The translations under genes were made by a program, and so were the position numbers. The notes below the pieces were generated by a model. That model was not told where the DNA came from. It did no database searches and was given only the letters and a program-made list of their open reading frames with translations. Source: Apostichopus japonicus (lineage: Eukaryota > Echinodermata > Holothuroidea > Aspidochirotida > Stichopodidae). Taken from it: a stretch of 64,000 bases of DNA. Location of the stretch: positions 11,477,917 through 11,541,916 of the forward strand of contig NC_092571.1 of assembly GCF_037975245.1 (NCBI RefSeq), given 5' to 3'. This document shows, piece after piece, positions 34,601-45,609 of the stretch (position 1 is its first letter; each line of letters starts with the position of its first letter).

Positions 34601-37600
34601 AGGTTATGATACCCATGTATACTTAACAGCCTAACTGTGTAATCAACAAATACTTCTTCTTAGGCCTGGTTAAGATTTGCACCAGACACAATGGGTTTCA
34701 TTTGAGAAACTGGTGACACATTCATTAGTAAAAATAACATCACCATATTTTCTTTCTCACCAGATTCAGTTGAAAACTACGGGAACGGTTTTTCCCCCAC
34801 GCCCATCAAAGGTACAAACTAGCAGACATAAAATGAGTAATGGAACAAGAAAAACAAACAGACATGCCCCTACTTAACATGCAACATAGTATTTACCTAA
34901 CTCTTATTAAAAGTGTCGCAGGTCTAGGCTAAGTTTGAGAAATCAAAACAAACTCAATTGACACAACACTTCCTGTTCCAACTAAAAATAAGCAATCGCT
35001 ATCTCCGCTTCAAATTATTAACACAAAAGCACAGAGAAGGAAATGTGAGAATTGAACGCATCTATCCAAACACAAGACTTTCACAATTTTGAGACATAAA
35101 GTTCCCTGTTGAGAAACAACAGAGAAAAAAAAATGTGAAACCTACCAGTTCGTCCTGGATGGCCAGAATTTTACTTTTAGCCTTCTGGACGTTTTCTTTC
35201 CGGCCGGTGACTGTGATCATGTTGCTGGAGCTGTTCTCTGTCGGGATCTCAATCCTCGTGTCCGTCTCATCCTTGATCTGATGACGAAGAAAATTAAAAA
35301 TGTCGAGTGACTCAGACAAGTTTATGTCAAATATTTACCACCCCTCTCTGCCCCAACCCCACTCCCACCCCCATAAATATTATACGGCAACTTTTGAGTA
35401 AATGACTACAATTCATGTCAGGAAATATCACTGATAATAACTCTTACTATGAAGTGACCCGCTTCAACTCTTCTTGAGGCAAATAATTCAGTCAAACTTG
35501 TCCGACGACGACAAAAGGTTGAACACAAAAGGCAGCAAAATGAACACTTTGTTGTCATAAACACAATTACCGGTCTCTAGTCTAGCCTACTGATACAATA
35601 GCAATGAAATTGGATAAGAACTAAAGATGGACTCTAACAGCATCTGTTATGGCTAAATGGCTGCCTTGAGCTGTTTACAGTCCCATACAACTAGTACTGT
35701 CGGCTGTCATAACTTCTTACTAACTTCTAACTACTACTTCTACTTCTAACTAACTTCTACTACTAACTTCTTACTAACTTCTTACTGACATAACTTCTGA
35801 CTAACTTAGAAGATGAAACCCCAGTCAATGCTACCCCCAGATGAACAATAATCTCCTCTCTTCAGAACACTTTTCCCTGCTAGAAGGAAATTGTTGAAAA
35901 TAAGAAAAACAGACAGACCTATTTATAGTACTTGCTAATGACCCTCAGCCCAACACTCCTTAAAATGTTGTGACATTTGATATAATTGGAAGTTTTCAGT
36001 CATTTAAACTTCAACAAGTCAAGAAAGTTATGAAGGTTGTCCTGGCTAAGCACATCACTTCACAAAGTACTCTTTTCACAGAGACATTGTATTTATACCT
36101 AGATTCAGGGAGACATGAGAAATAGACCTGTCCATCACATGACTTGGGCATGAAAAACATTAATTAACTGCCAAGTAAGTTTTAGAGGCGGGGGGGGGGG
36201 GTTACTGCTGGAGAGAGAGTGCTGCTTTCTTCTCCATCTCAAACAACTGCCACCTGCTCAAGTAAATTGCTCACCCAAAGGAAACAGCGCTTTTTAGCAT
36301 ATGGAATATCTCAAAAAAATCACATTTGTCGCAATTAGCTCTTTGGCTAACGAGGCAATGATCATCAAGGGCAATGCCAAAAATGACACCAAAAATAATA
36401 CGGAGATATACTCTGCTCTAAGCCGACTATGTTTAGGGTAACTCACCTTGTTGATTGTAGCCCCTCCACGTCCAATGATGTTCTTGTGGAGTTGCTTCAT
36501 GATTGGGATCTGTTCCTCGTAGTTCTCGGTAGTCTGCAGAGGAACACAAAAGTCATTGAAAACGGTCGCTCCACTACGGTGCAAAAATTGACGATTTCAG
36601 AAAACGTATTCCATCGAACCTCTATGATAGAAACTCAAAGTACCTCATAATCTTTGACCTGTTATCCACGGAATGTAGGATTACCCCGAGTACGACATCG
36701 ATCGTAATTGTTCACTTATTCTACAAGGACTTTCCTCAACTGTAAACTAGATCAAATTATGCTCTTGTTTGATGTGATGAAACCATATTTTGTGCCTTTT
36801 TTAGACAGATTACATCAAAAAAAGAAACCCTTAATGTTACTTCAATAAGGCCTCACCAGTTTGGTAGCCATGTGCTGCAGGAAGGTATAGCACTTATCCA
36901 CATCTCCCTTGGGTCCTCTGAGGGCCACCACATCGGACTTCTTCCCGGCGCTCGGGAAGGTAATCTGGACCTGTAACGGAAGCAGACAGCAAACACATGA
37001 TCTCCCAAACATCACCGACGTTACATTTACAGTATGTCTCTTCAATATGATACTCTGTCTCTGTTTAGTTGTTAGAATTGTTCTGCTACCAGATTCATTC
37101 ATGACAAATTGAAAATGTCCTTACTGAACTTTTAGAATCTAGTAGCAGTTCATGAATTTTAATGTCAGTTTTATCACACCTAGCAGGTATCGCACAAACC
37201 AGAATGCAAAAATGCATTGTGGTTTTGATGATGTAACATTCATGAGCAGTTTTCTTCATGAATCTGACGTAATGTATAGTGAGGGTGTACATGTTGACAA
37301 GGGTTTCACGATTTGACCTCTGATGACCCAAAATGACCTTTGATCTCCACCAAAAACAAAAGGCTTCTTGTACACAATGTGGTCCTTCTGCACACCAAAT
37401 ATGAAATTTGTCTGACTTTCCCATCTTGAGATATCGTGTTAACAAGCTGGGCATCAATAAAAGCACTCACACAACCACACACAAATATGAATGCATAGGG
37501 TTACGATTATCATCGAAACCAACAAGACTTATCCAACTAAGACTGTATTTCGAGGTTGTTTTTCACCTAATGTACTGTTACTAAAAGCAGTGAAACACAC

Positions 37601-40600
37601 AGTTGAAAAACTTTAGTGTCTATTAAGGTGAGCAACTCGCATATCTACTAAGGAAAGGGCTAATCATTTGACATATTGTCTGAGGCTAACCTGGTTGAAC
37701 TTCTCTCTGATCTCTTTGATATTCTCTCCTCCCTGTCCGATGATCAGACGATGGAATCTGTACTCAATCATGATGTCACGTTGCTTCTCATTCTCCTGTA
37801 AACGAAATAGATTTGTTAAAGACACTTTCAAAAACAACATATCTTTCACGGAATGAAGTACAATATCACCTCCCATTTCTCAGGTAGAGGGTTTCATTAC
37901 AGACAATGGTCTCAAGTCACTGTGACACATATTTTAAGGAAAAATGGTTCAATGTTCACATTTGTTGTTAGAACATTCGAGAACTTAACAACCAACTATT
38001 CTGCAGGATAATTATGGCATCTTTCCCAACCGAATTGAAATTTGACAATATAAAGAGTCGAGGTAAGGGCCGTTGAAATTTCACACAAAAAATAACCAAA
38101 GGCAGTTAACACCCCAAACATCAAAACCCCAAACATGACTTGGAGATTTACAAATGACAATCCTTTACCTGTCTTTCTTCAAGATAAGCATTCTAATCTA
38201 CCTTGCTTTCAAAAATTGGTGATCCTTTAGCTGCCTTAAATTCCCAACAAGATTCCAGCATATCTAAATTACACTTGAAAAGAGGAATAGTAGATTTGAG
38301 AGGAAGAGGGAGCCAAACATTGACACCCTTAAGTAGGGGGCACAGTGCTAACATGTTATCAATGTGTCTAAGGCTAGGCAGTTCACTTCATATGGTGAAT
38401 GAAGACAGGTAAGTGAGCAAACAAAGTAAAACAAAACAGATATATTTGATTTTTATATAGCGCTTTACACCAGCGATAGGTCTCAGAGCGCTTTTCTGAC
38501 GTTATACCCACCCATTGAGGTAACTCACCATTCTCTGGGCCATCTCTGAGAGCTCACTCTTGGCTTGAGCGACACCCTCTGGGCTCCCTTCTATGCGGAT
38601 CTCTCCGCTGTTCTCTTGCTCGCTAGGGATGCGGATGGACACCCCATAGCTCTGCTTGATCCGGTTAACTGCAAGGATTGAACAAAGATGGAGGACAAAG
38701 TTAGACTAGAAAGAAAAAAATTCTTAGATGGTACCGAAAAAAACTGATTTGCCAAAACTGTCACATTAATGCAAAAGTGATCACACATCAATAGATTGGT
38801 ACATGTCAACGACCCTTTTCTTCTTCAAAATTTCAGAAGCGACATACCATTTGCTCCACTTTTGCCGATGATGTGCTTCACAAAGCGAGGGTTGATGGTC
38901 AGAGAGTCAAAGGAGAGGGTCTTCCGCAGTTCACTGACCACTTGTTCTAAATGTTTCTTGGCTTCCTGGACTTGTTCAGGAGGGCCTTCCAGTTCTATCT
39001 TGTCGCTGCCCTCGGCAAATTCAATGTGGACCTACCGAAAGATAAATATGTGACAGTTTGTTACCATACTACACTTGGGAAAATTAAAACAGGCGAGTTA
39101 ATTGGCTCAAAGAGTTTGTTAAAAAAAATGTCTTCACAAATCTTTGTCAAAATTTGGAATCCTGTGTTCCATGATGCACTTTGGGTACATTCTCTTTCCA
39201 TCTGAGAAAGATAGGTTATGCTTTTCAAAGATTGCAACAAAATTTAGCATCTCAAAAGTCGGAACTGCAATTTGCCGTGAATTTTTCACTGTAACCGAGT
39301 CATGTTCTGTTCACACACAACTGGATACCACTCAAAGATTATCTCACTAGGAAATTTGCACCGTATTAAAGAAGTTGTTTAAAATTTACTCATATAAAGA
39401 CAATTTTGTGACAAACTGAACTTGATTTTTTTAAGGTTTTTAAACAACACCTCTTCAGCATTTGCAAGTGATAAAATGGAAAACAATACACCAAAGCAAA
39501 TCTACATACTCCCATCTTTCTTTCCTGACAATTGCTTCCATAAGACTGTGCCTAACCCCCTCCCACATCCTTCAAGTTATGTGCAGAAAATAAGCAACTG
39601 AGTCTTCGATCTGCTTAGAAAAACAGTAGTATACTCTCAGATGAAATGAAAGATACAAATTGTATTAATCTTTTTTATGGATGATCTTAGGAAAAATAGC
39701 ATAAATCCGTCACCATACCATGCAGATAAAAGGTACTACCATCTCACCTTGGACAAACTCTGTGTGATATTGTCAATGTTCTTGCCCTTTCTGCCGATGA
39801 TGAAACGATGCAGCCATGACTCGGCCTGTACATGGTCAACGACAATGCTGTTTGCCTTGGGGGAGAAGAAAAGGGGGGAAAAAAGGGTCATCCAGGTTCA
39901 TATTAAGGGTCATATTAAAGGGACTGTCTAATGGTAGACAATGCAACAACATGAAAAGTGGTATTATCGTCTTAAACTTTGACGTACATTCTATTTGTAC
40001 CCTATCGCTATCAAATGGTATGTGAGTGGTAGACAATCTCATGTTGTTCATACCTCAGTTTTCAATAACTTACTACTGCTAGTAACTCAGTGGTAAGTAT
40101 CCTAGTATTGCCAACTCTCGTAATTTCAACAATTGACACTAAATAAAATCCTGTTGTTTGTCATCAAATGCAGGTTGAACGGTTGAGCCCCACGGCTAAA
40201 CGACACAAATCCTGTTACTGACAAAAGACAGTGCAAACCAATCAAGCTGCAACTGTTGCTGTTGATGTGCCTGTACATAGGGCCATTCAATAAGAAAGGG
40301 GGTGCTACTGTGTGGCACAAGAAGCATCCCTGCTACAGAATCAAACCAGCTTAACATTTCATTTTCAAAAATAATCAATTTTGTAATGGTTAGGTTCTCC
40401 ATAAAGACTTGTTCTGCACAAACAAAATTTGCATTACCTTACTACTTCTTCATAAGACCAGTACTTTCATAACCCCCCACATTATCTTCATGAAGAATGT
40501 GACCAGAGACTTTTGCAAACATTTCAACTGGGTAAAGTCAACCAACCTTGGCATAGACCATAGATATTGCTGGGCCTAGCTGGTCCTGTTCACCTCTGAG

Positions 40601-43600
40601 GGTGATGGTCTCTGAAGGGCTGCTCGAGGAGGGCATCTCCACGGAAACTTGGGTCTTCTCCAGGATGTCTGTGATGTTTGAGCCCTTCGGCCCAATTACG
40701 TACTTGTGCTGGTTCTTACGCACCTCCAAAGAGACGGTTGTGGTCCTCGTTTTCTGAAGAGCAAACAGCGGTTGACAAAATCAATATAAACGTAACCGGG
40801 CCTGGCGAGGAGTAAGGATTGGGATGCGGGCAGTGCTACCGTTCTCAGGACCCAGGGTCGATTTAGAGGTTCCATGAAATGTGAGAGAAATAAATACATT
40901 TCTCTCATTTAAAAAAAAAAAAAATGAAGACTTCACGAAGAGAACAATTGACAGATTTGTTCACACAAACTGGCCTCAGCGTCACGACCTTATGAATGAC
41001 AAGTTTTGTTGTCAACCAATTTCCCTTACACTCCACAAAGGTCACCTTGAGGGGGAGATTTCTGTGTCATGTTTTGAAGCCATCAAGTAAATGTTTGAAA
41101 GCTTGAAGATATTCTCCGTTAGATGCTTTCAATCAAACAATACGGTCAAGAAGAAGTATGCAGCCAGGCGATAAAGTTGTTACAATTAAGTAAGAAAGTA
41201 ACTAACGAATATTCCCTTGGAAGAATAATCCAGAAAGGGATCTAATCTTGAAGAGATATCAGATAACTACAGTATGATTGATAATTTTGGTGAACAGTGT
41301 ACAGTTCCCATGCTTTCAAAATAAATGAAATTACAGACGTTTTTTAAGACCATTTCAACATAATGTAGAAACATGTAATTAACGTTTTCTTATGAAGCAT
41401 TATCACTTATGTGAATCTAATTCAAGACTACATATACTAGGTGTTCAAATTGGTTGTAACTCTTGCAATATCTCCGCTTGCATTTCATGCACTATTTCAG
41501 CCTAGGCATGGCAATAATATCCAGCATATGATCTGAAATTTAAGGCTAGACTTGGTGCCTTCTTTAAATTGCATGGAGGCTAGGACGGAAATGTACAACC
41601 CGCAGGAGAATATAAGTTATCCAAACTTGAGAACTTTACACAAAATATTATTAATTCTTTCTGCTCAAAATATTTAAAAAAATTCTTAAACCTAGATACA
41701 TCGATATATCCGTTAAGGAGACATGTTCAAATGAGAGCTTTTCCTCACTTTTCCAGACTGCAGTTCAAAAGTTCAAGAACTTTCGCAGGACCTAGAAAGG
41801 AGGTGTTATCTTTTCCCTTGATTACCTTCCCATTTCCTGGCTACGTGGGGAACCCTGGATGTAACAAATTAAACAACTGTTCCATACCTTTTCTTCATAT
41901 ATTTGCATAATCTTTTGGCAAGCTTCATGGACACCATCTTTCTCTCCAGACACCACAATCTCATCCTTCTGGGCACTGAGAGGGGGGACGTGGACTGCGG
42001 CCCCGGTAGTCGCAGTCAGTTCTTTTGTGTAGTGGTTGCCTGGGCCACAGATGAAGGGGTGGTACACGTGGGGAATGGACAGTCTCTCCAGTGCTCGTTT
42101 AGCCTAAATAAATAAATTAAAAAATGGTTGATGTACCTTAAAGCGCTTTGAGGCCTTTGCATAAAGCGCTCTATAAATATTGGCTTATTATTATTATTAA
42201 AAAATACAGGCTTTTACATTGGGTTTGGCCATATGCTATGTTCCATACCAGTGAACCCAGGAGCAACCTATGGTCTCTTATTTGAACACAATATGCACTT
42301 TCACACCCCAATGTCCAATGACATAACAGTGTCTACTTTATGTTCACCACTTAAATCTTCGAGGGCAAAATCATCTTTAATTGTCTTGCAATAAAATCAA
42401 AGGGAAAATCACAACATATCTTCTCGTCAAATGAACCTTTCCACAGGGAAGCTCCTGTGTCCCCCCCCCCACAGGTCACCCCCTCCCTAAAGATTTGCTC
42501 AAACACTATGTACAGTTTGTAAAAAAAATCATAAAAAATCAATAAAAAAACGTTAGTATTATCATACAAATATCAGTTTATTGGATGACCTATACATAGT
42601 CCTGTTCCTTCCCCCCCCCCTCCCCCTTATTGACCTCGCATCCCATCCTTCCAGCAGTGAACCTGTCCATGGTACAAAGTTCCCTTCATATATCTCACCT
42701 GTTCTTCTGAGGTGAGGTGAATCTCGTGGCTGGCCCTGTCTATACCCTCCTTTGTTCCAGTGATGTAGATGAAGTCTGGGTTCGGATCATCGGGCTTGGG
42801 GATGATGATCTTTGTGGCAGTAGTCAGCTCCAGCTCCTTGAGTTTCTCGCCTTTCCTTCCGATGATGAAGCGATGGTGTTCCTTTGGGATGCTGATTTTG
42901 ACATTAGCCTTTTTTTTTTTTTGGCAAATCAAAGAAAGTGAGAAGAATTAAGTTTAAGGATTAAAAAAAAATGTTTTTATTTTCATGTAACAGAGCTGTC
43001 ACATTGTCACGGTTTGATACCTAACTGTCACGGTGTGACAATGACATGTTATCTGCTACATTAAGATCACACTATGAAGAAGTGAGAGCAGACATATTTT
43101 TTTCAATAAATTTATTCCACAAACAACATTACATTAGAGATACAGGTTTTACTCCACATCTTAAAGCAGCCAGAGGGACCATCACTACTAGAGTATAACC
43201 ATGTTCTTCCACTGCCCACTATATGTTAATCAAGAAAGCAATTGCCTGTACCAACATGACCAGTAGGAAATCTCAATTAACAGCAATAGTAAGGTCATTT
43301 TTCACCAGTGCCGTACAAAATAGGCCTAGGCAGTAGGTAAAGGCAATATGAAAGTGTTGTACATTCACACCGATTCGTTTCGATGTCATGAGGTATTTAA
43401 CACTGGTTGTGACACTAATACACCAAATCGAAAGATATGTACACAAACACACCTGCCACGGCCCACATACCCCATCCCCGAATCCCTTATCCTACTTCTA
43501 CCCACCTGTGTCTGTAACTTGTTGATCAAATCCCTCTTGGCTTTCATGACTTCTTCTGGTTTCCCATTGATGACGATGGTCAAACTCTGATCTTTAGCCA

Positions 43601-45609
43601 AACTCATCTCAATGCTCGCTCCTGTGGAGAATGTTTCAATTAAATACGGTCATATCATCTCGATTGCTCTTACAGTGTGTCCAATGCATCTTTTGAAGTT
43701 TGTCATCACAAAGAAAGATATATACAACTTTATGACATAAAAAATCCCAGAGAAAAACATTGCACAAAATATATCTCAACAAAAGCCATAAATGCAAATT
43801 ACCAAAGCCATAAATTACAAAAGTCACTTTTGCCAATGTCTTCACTATTGAATACCTAGGTCAAAAGCTTTTGCCATTTGTGACCCTGTCATTTTTTATG
43901 TACCAAAACAAACACAATCATACTCAAAAGGTTAAAAAAAAGAGGAAATATTGACATACTGCAGTTGCTCAAGAAAGACGATTACAATCTTCGTGGGACC
44001 TCTTACCTGTTCTCATTCGGATTTGATAGCAAATCTGGTTGGCCATGCTGTTGCTCTCTCCAAATCCTTGATCTATCTCCTTGTACCGCCTCTCCTCTAA
44101 AGGCACACGGAACACCTATGCAGAGGAGGAGCAACCAATCAAATTTATTATGCAAATTTTATAACTTATTAAAAGTTACTAAATAAAAAAAACTCTTTTA
44201 TATTAATTTTAAAAAATGACTTGTAACTCAAATCAATCTACTGAATCTCCAATTCCCATTGAATAATTCTTTCGGCATATTTGAATTCTTCCAGTAAAGC
44301 GATCCAAGCAACTATACTTACATATCTTACACTATCACCCTAGTAACCAAAACCCTATATATTGGCATATAGGCTAGCATACTAATCAGGGAATAATTGA
44401 TCACATTGGTCAAAGTGATATACAAGTCAAAAGATGTTAAGCAGTTTGGTTTTTGGGTCTTTTTTTTTACACAATTAGCATATCACATTGTAACAGACAA
44501 AATTCAGAGCTTTTTAAAACTTCTATACAAAAGTTGACAACTAAATCATTCCCTGCTGGTGGTTCGAATTGGGCTGAAAGTATACCTTAAGTGTACATGC
44601 CAGGGGTTGAAATAACAGTGACTGCCTGCTATACAAACAATGTGGGCTAAGTCCACCATGTACAGTACACAAACAACTGAATCAGCACATACACACTGTA
44701 CACTGCTGTAGCACTGGGATGCACTGTGAATTGTCATTTGTATGTCTGTGTGGAATTATCTTGCAAATTGCTAAATACAGAGAATCATCTATCCGGTATT
44801 ACATCGCAAATTGGGTTAATCTCAGTACAAGTGCATCTATGGGTAGTACTTTTTTGTACACAGTAACCAAATGTAGTGTCTTATAACAGACAAATTCTAG
44901 AATCTTCAACACTGCTACAGAAATGTGGAATTATTCCAAGCAGCACCATACACTGTTTGTAACATGTTGTTGTGCACGCATTCCACTTAAAGGAAGAACT
45001 AATTACTAACACAAATGCTTCTCACAATCTTTGTTAGATATACTTTTCCACCACTGCCAAATACATAAAGGTAATACCATCTTTGATCAAAATGGTTCTT
45101 AATGTGTGCCACACAAAATATGGGTCACTTTACTATGGAAGATCACCACAATTGTATGTTAAAATATATGATGCTGGTGTCCGACAAGGTAATTAACAAG
45201 AGTGGTGGACATTTGCATGCTGTTCATTTCATTTACAAGTTATTATCTAGCCGTACACATTCAATGCGACATTATGTGCAAGAAACATACAAAAAAACAC
45301 AACAACAATCTTCAGAACGCATGTACCAATAACTTACACTGAAAAAAGAATCTCACAACTTACAAAAATTCACCACACATGACTAAATCATGTACTAACC
45401 TGAGTGATTGTGGAAGACCTGACTGCCATTTTGGCATAAGTTGGGCCAGCTGTCGGCATGGCAGTGATTGGCTTTCCAGCAGCGATTTCTTCAGCTGGGC
45501 GCTCCAGGGGTGGAAATACTTCATCGTAAGCCAACACCGGTGGCTCATAAGGGTCCATGCTGACGTTCCCACCCTGTTCTTCCATGGTTTCCTGTGGTTC
45601 CATACTCAT
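25467..45609 (-). CDS. HDLBP: Vigilin (multi-KH RNA-binding protein), complete coding region
   Basis: Twenty-two exons on the minus strand join in frame to 1257 residues; human vigilin has about 1268. Vigilin is a cytoplasmic and ER-associated RNA-binding protein built almost wholly of KH domains. It binds mRNAs and tRNAs and is linked to translation of secretory mRNAs, heterochromatin and sterol/lipoprotein metabolism. Fifteen KH units are visible. GXXG loops are intact in KH2, 4-10 and 12-15 (GRKG, GPKG, GRKG, GKSG, GQGG, GRGG, GPKG, GRGG, GPKG, GKKG, GRKG, GGRG) and absent or altered in KH1, KH3 (GPGN) and KH11 (ARRG), as in vertebrates. The C terminus RDAPW...WGPKR is diagnostic. The start ATG has A at -3 and lies in the second exon; the first is non-coding. 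The introns carry several small mobile elements and minisatellites. Confidence 0.96.
26155..26527 (+). repeat. Dispersed repeat in vigilin intron 21, copy 1
   Basis: Reverse-complement match to about 55688-56075. It shares AGACTCGCCCCAAAC, CTGAGATGTCCAT, GGGATCGATGGTGGTGTCTA and GTCTTCACACCC. Non-coding. Tract-rich intron DNA on either side shows nothing else. Confidence 0.8.
26934..27152 (-). CDS. HDLBP: Vigilin exon 21, KH15
   Basis: SRVHSRLIGGRGKTIRKIMED with GGRG loop (vertebrate GARG), then FKVDIRFP and NLEEEY. Donor TAT/GTGAGT. Confidence 0.96.
27632..27973 (+). repeat. 22-bp minisatellite in vigilin intron 20
   Basis: About 15 copies of a unit near GGTGGTAGGGATCTAGTTGC plus AA, with variants carrying ATCCAGACGCAC and AGAGGAACGGTT. 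Some three-unit blocks repeat as higher-order units. Confidence 0.95.
28322..28807 (+). mobile_element. 486-bp TIR element in vigilin intron 20
   Basis: The ends are CAGGGATGTGCCCAGG and its near complement CGTGGGCACATCCCTG, flanked by AATTAG at 28316-28321 and 28808-28813. It is non-autonomous, with hAT-like termini but a 6-bp duplication, as at 15915. Confidence 0.75.
28827..29048 (-). CDS. HDLBP: Vigilin exon 20, KH14
   Basis: DPKYHPKIIGRKGTIITKIR with GRKG loop, then YDVNIQFPD; very close to the family. The mobile element at 28322-28807 ends 19 bp from its donor. Confidence 0.97.
29176..29339 (-). repeat. 82-bp tandem duplication spanning a splice donor
   Basis: 29176-29257 and 29258-29339 are near copies. 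The upper copy includes the real end of vigilin exon 19 and its donor; the lower copy carries the same GCAAGAGGACAAG/GTAATTTC as a decoy in the intron. Confidence 0.93.
29327..29566 (-). CDS. HDLBP: Vigilin exon 19, KH13
   Basis: PFDYHRFIIGKKGDGIRQLM with GKKG loop. Ends SEQEDK at GTAATT. The last 13 exon bases and this donor are copied in an 82-bp intronic duplication just downstream. Confidence 0.96.
30326..30450 (-). CDS. HDLBP: Vigilin exon 18, KH12 insert and end
   Basis: Variable acidic insert (NGDAEIANGDDHKPKASD) and then INITGKRENCEGAKAALE. The vertebrate insert at this place is longer; both are low complexity. Confidence 0.93.
31010..31150 (-). repeat. tRNA-derived SINE in vigilin intron 17
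   Basis: On the minus strand, GTGGCCGAGTGGATAAAGGC is a box A of tRNA-Ser/Leu type and GGATTCGATCCC a box B, with a long-variable-arm layout. The anticodon stem does not pair well, so it is a SINE head, not a functional tRNA. Confidence 0.6.
31363..31516 (-). CDS. HDLBP: Vigilin exon 17, KH12 first half
   Basis: QKHHRSLMGPKGVKVQSITS with GPKG loop, then a Pro/Ser-rich insert entering exon 18. Ends phase 1. Confidence 0.96.
32033..32109 (+). repeat. GGA trinucleotide microsatellite
   Basis: About 25 GGA/AGA triplets in the intron after vigilin exon 16. Reading frames on either strand here give poly-Gly, poly-Glu or poly-Pro and are not genes. Confidence 0.97.
32230..32448 (-). CDS. HDLBP: Vigilin exon 16, KH11 (degenerate loop)
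   Basis: DPKYHRHFVARRGQVLREIG has ARRG in place of GXXG, as vertebrates have IRRG. Donor CTG/GTCAGT is unusual at +3. Confidence 0.96.
32916..33137 (-). CDS. HDLBP: Vigilin exon 15, KH10
   Basis: EYHRFLIGRGGANIRKVREE with GRGG loop; 74 codons; donor CTG/GTAAGG. Confidence 0.97.
33411..33860. repeat. Long imperfect palindrome in vigilin intron 14
   Basis: 33415-33498 is the near reverse complement of 33772-33857 (AGTGCCCATTTAG / CTAAATGGGCACT; GTATTGTTGTACA / TGTACAACAATAC). A third, direct copy lies at about 33556-33661. Transcribed, it could form a long hairpin. Possibly a MITE. Confidence 0.7.
34082..34300 (-). CDS. HDLBP: Vigilin exon 14, KH9
   Basis: KHHQSIIGPKGTLIKSIVEE with GPKG loop; one whole KH in one exon, 73 codons. 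Confidence 0.97.
35146..35277 (-). CDS. HDLBP: Vigilin exon 13, KH8 second half
   Basis: IKDETDTRIEIPTENSSSNM and ITVTGRKENVQKAKSKI. Donor CTG/GTAGGT. Confidence 0.95.
36447..36533 (-). CDS. HDLBP: Vigilin exon 12, KH8 first half
   Basis: IMKQLHKNIIGRGGATINK with GRGG loop, 29 codons, phase 0 to 0. Confidence 0.95.
36857..36970 (-). CDS. HDLBP: Vigilin exon 11, KH7 second half
   Basis: VQITFPSAGKKSDVVALRGP and CYTFLQHMATKL. Acceptor CCGTTACAG, donor CTG/GTGAGG. Confidence 0.94.
37300..37525 (+). repeat. Dispersed repeat, copy 2, in vigilin intron 10
   Basis: Matches 23215-23440 with scattered changes. Its DR1-like word (TGACCTTTGATCT) has one mismatch. Confidence 0.75.
37691..37795 (-). 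CDS. HDLBP: Vigilin exon 10, KH7 first half
   Basis: YRFHRLIIGQGGENIKEIRE with GQGG loop. Donor CAG/GTTAGC is weak, but the join to VQITFPSAG in exon 11 matches the family. Confidence 0.94.
38440..38515 (+). repeat. SINE/LINE tail-like repeat
   Basis: TATATAGCGCTTTACACCAG and CAGAGCGCTTTTC resemble a widespread animal retroposon 3' end. The fragment ends 14 bp from vigilin exon 9. Confidence 0.35.
38529..38668 (-). CDS. HDLBP: Vigilin exon 9, KH6 second half
   Basis: NRIKQSYGVSIRIPSEQENS continues KH6. Ends MAQRM at GTGAGT. Confidence 0.96.
38848..39031 (-). CDS. HDLBP: Vigilin exon 8, KH5 end and KH6 start
   Basis: Begins VHIEFAEGSDKIELEG, then RFVKHIIGKSGAN. Ends phase 1 inside the KH6 loop region. 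Confidence 0.96.
39748..39855 (-). CDS. HDLBP: Vigilin exon 7, KH5 first half
   Basis: SWLHRFIIGRKGKNIDNIT with GRKG loop. Acceptor CCCCCAAG, donor AAG/GTGAGA, phase 0. Confidence 0.95.
40547..40753 (-). CDS. HDLBP: Vigilin exon 6, KH4
   Basis: QHKYVIGPKGSNITDILEKT with GPKG loop. Ends VYAK at a GTTGGT donor, which is weak at positions +3 to +5. Confidence 0.96.
41888..42103 (-). CDS. HDLBP: Vigilin exon 5, KH3 (degenerate GXXG)
   Basis: YHPFICGPGNHYTKEL carries GPGN in place of a canonical basic GXXG, as the vertebrate GPYN does. Ends IYEEK at GTATGG. Confidence 0.96.
42130..42200 (+). repeat. Retroposon tail ending in TTATTATTATTA
   Basis: TTAAAGCGCTTTGAGGCCTT, then AAAGCGCTCTATAAATATTG and a (TTA)n tail. 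The GCGCTTTGAG...(TTA)n form is common at 3' ends of marine animal SINEs and LINEs. Confidence 0.5.
42699..42908 (-). CDS. HDLBP: Vigilin exon 4, KH2
   Basis: Acceptor is a long pyrimidine run ending AG; donor CAG/GTGAGA. KH core IPKEHHRFIIGRKGEKLKEL, followed by ITGTKEGID. Confidence 0.97.
43506..43621 (-). CDS. HDLBP: Vigilin exon 3, KH1 second half
   Basis: Phase 1 to 0. Encodes ASIEMSLAKDQSLTIVINGK and ends LQTQ, closely like the family. Confidence 0.95.
44007..44115 (-). CDS. HDLBP: Vigilin exon 2, KH1 first half
   Basis: Begins VFRVPLEERRYKEID, matching the vertebrate FHVPLEERKYKD segment, and ends phase 1. KH1 lacks a GXXG loop. Confidence 0.95.
45400..45609 (-). CDS. HDLBP: Vigilin exon 1 (coding), residues 1-70
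   Basis: ATG at 45609-45607, preceded by acceptor TTGTTACAG; donor CAG/GTTAGT. The acidic N-terminal region includes YEPPVLAYDEVFPPL, like the PPTYKDAFPPL stretch of vertebrate vigilin, and ends STITQ. Confidence 0.93.
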
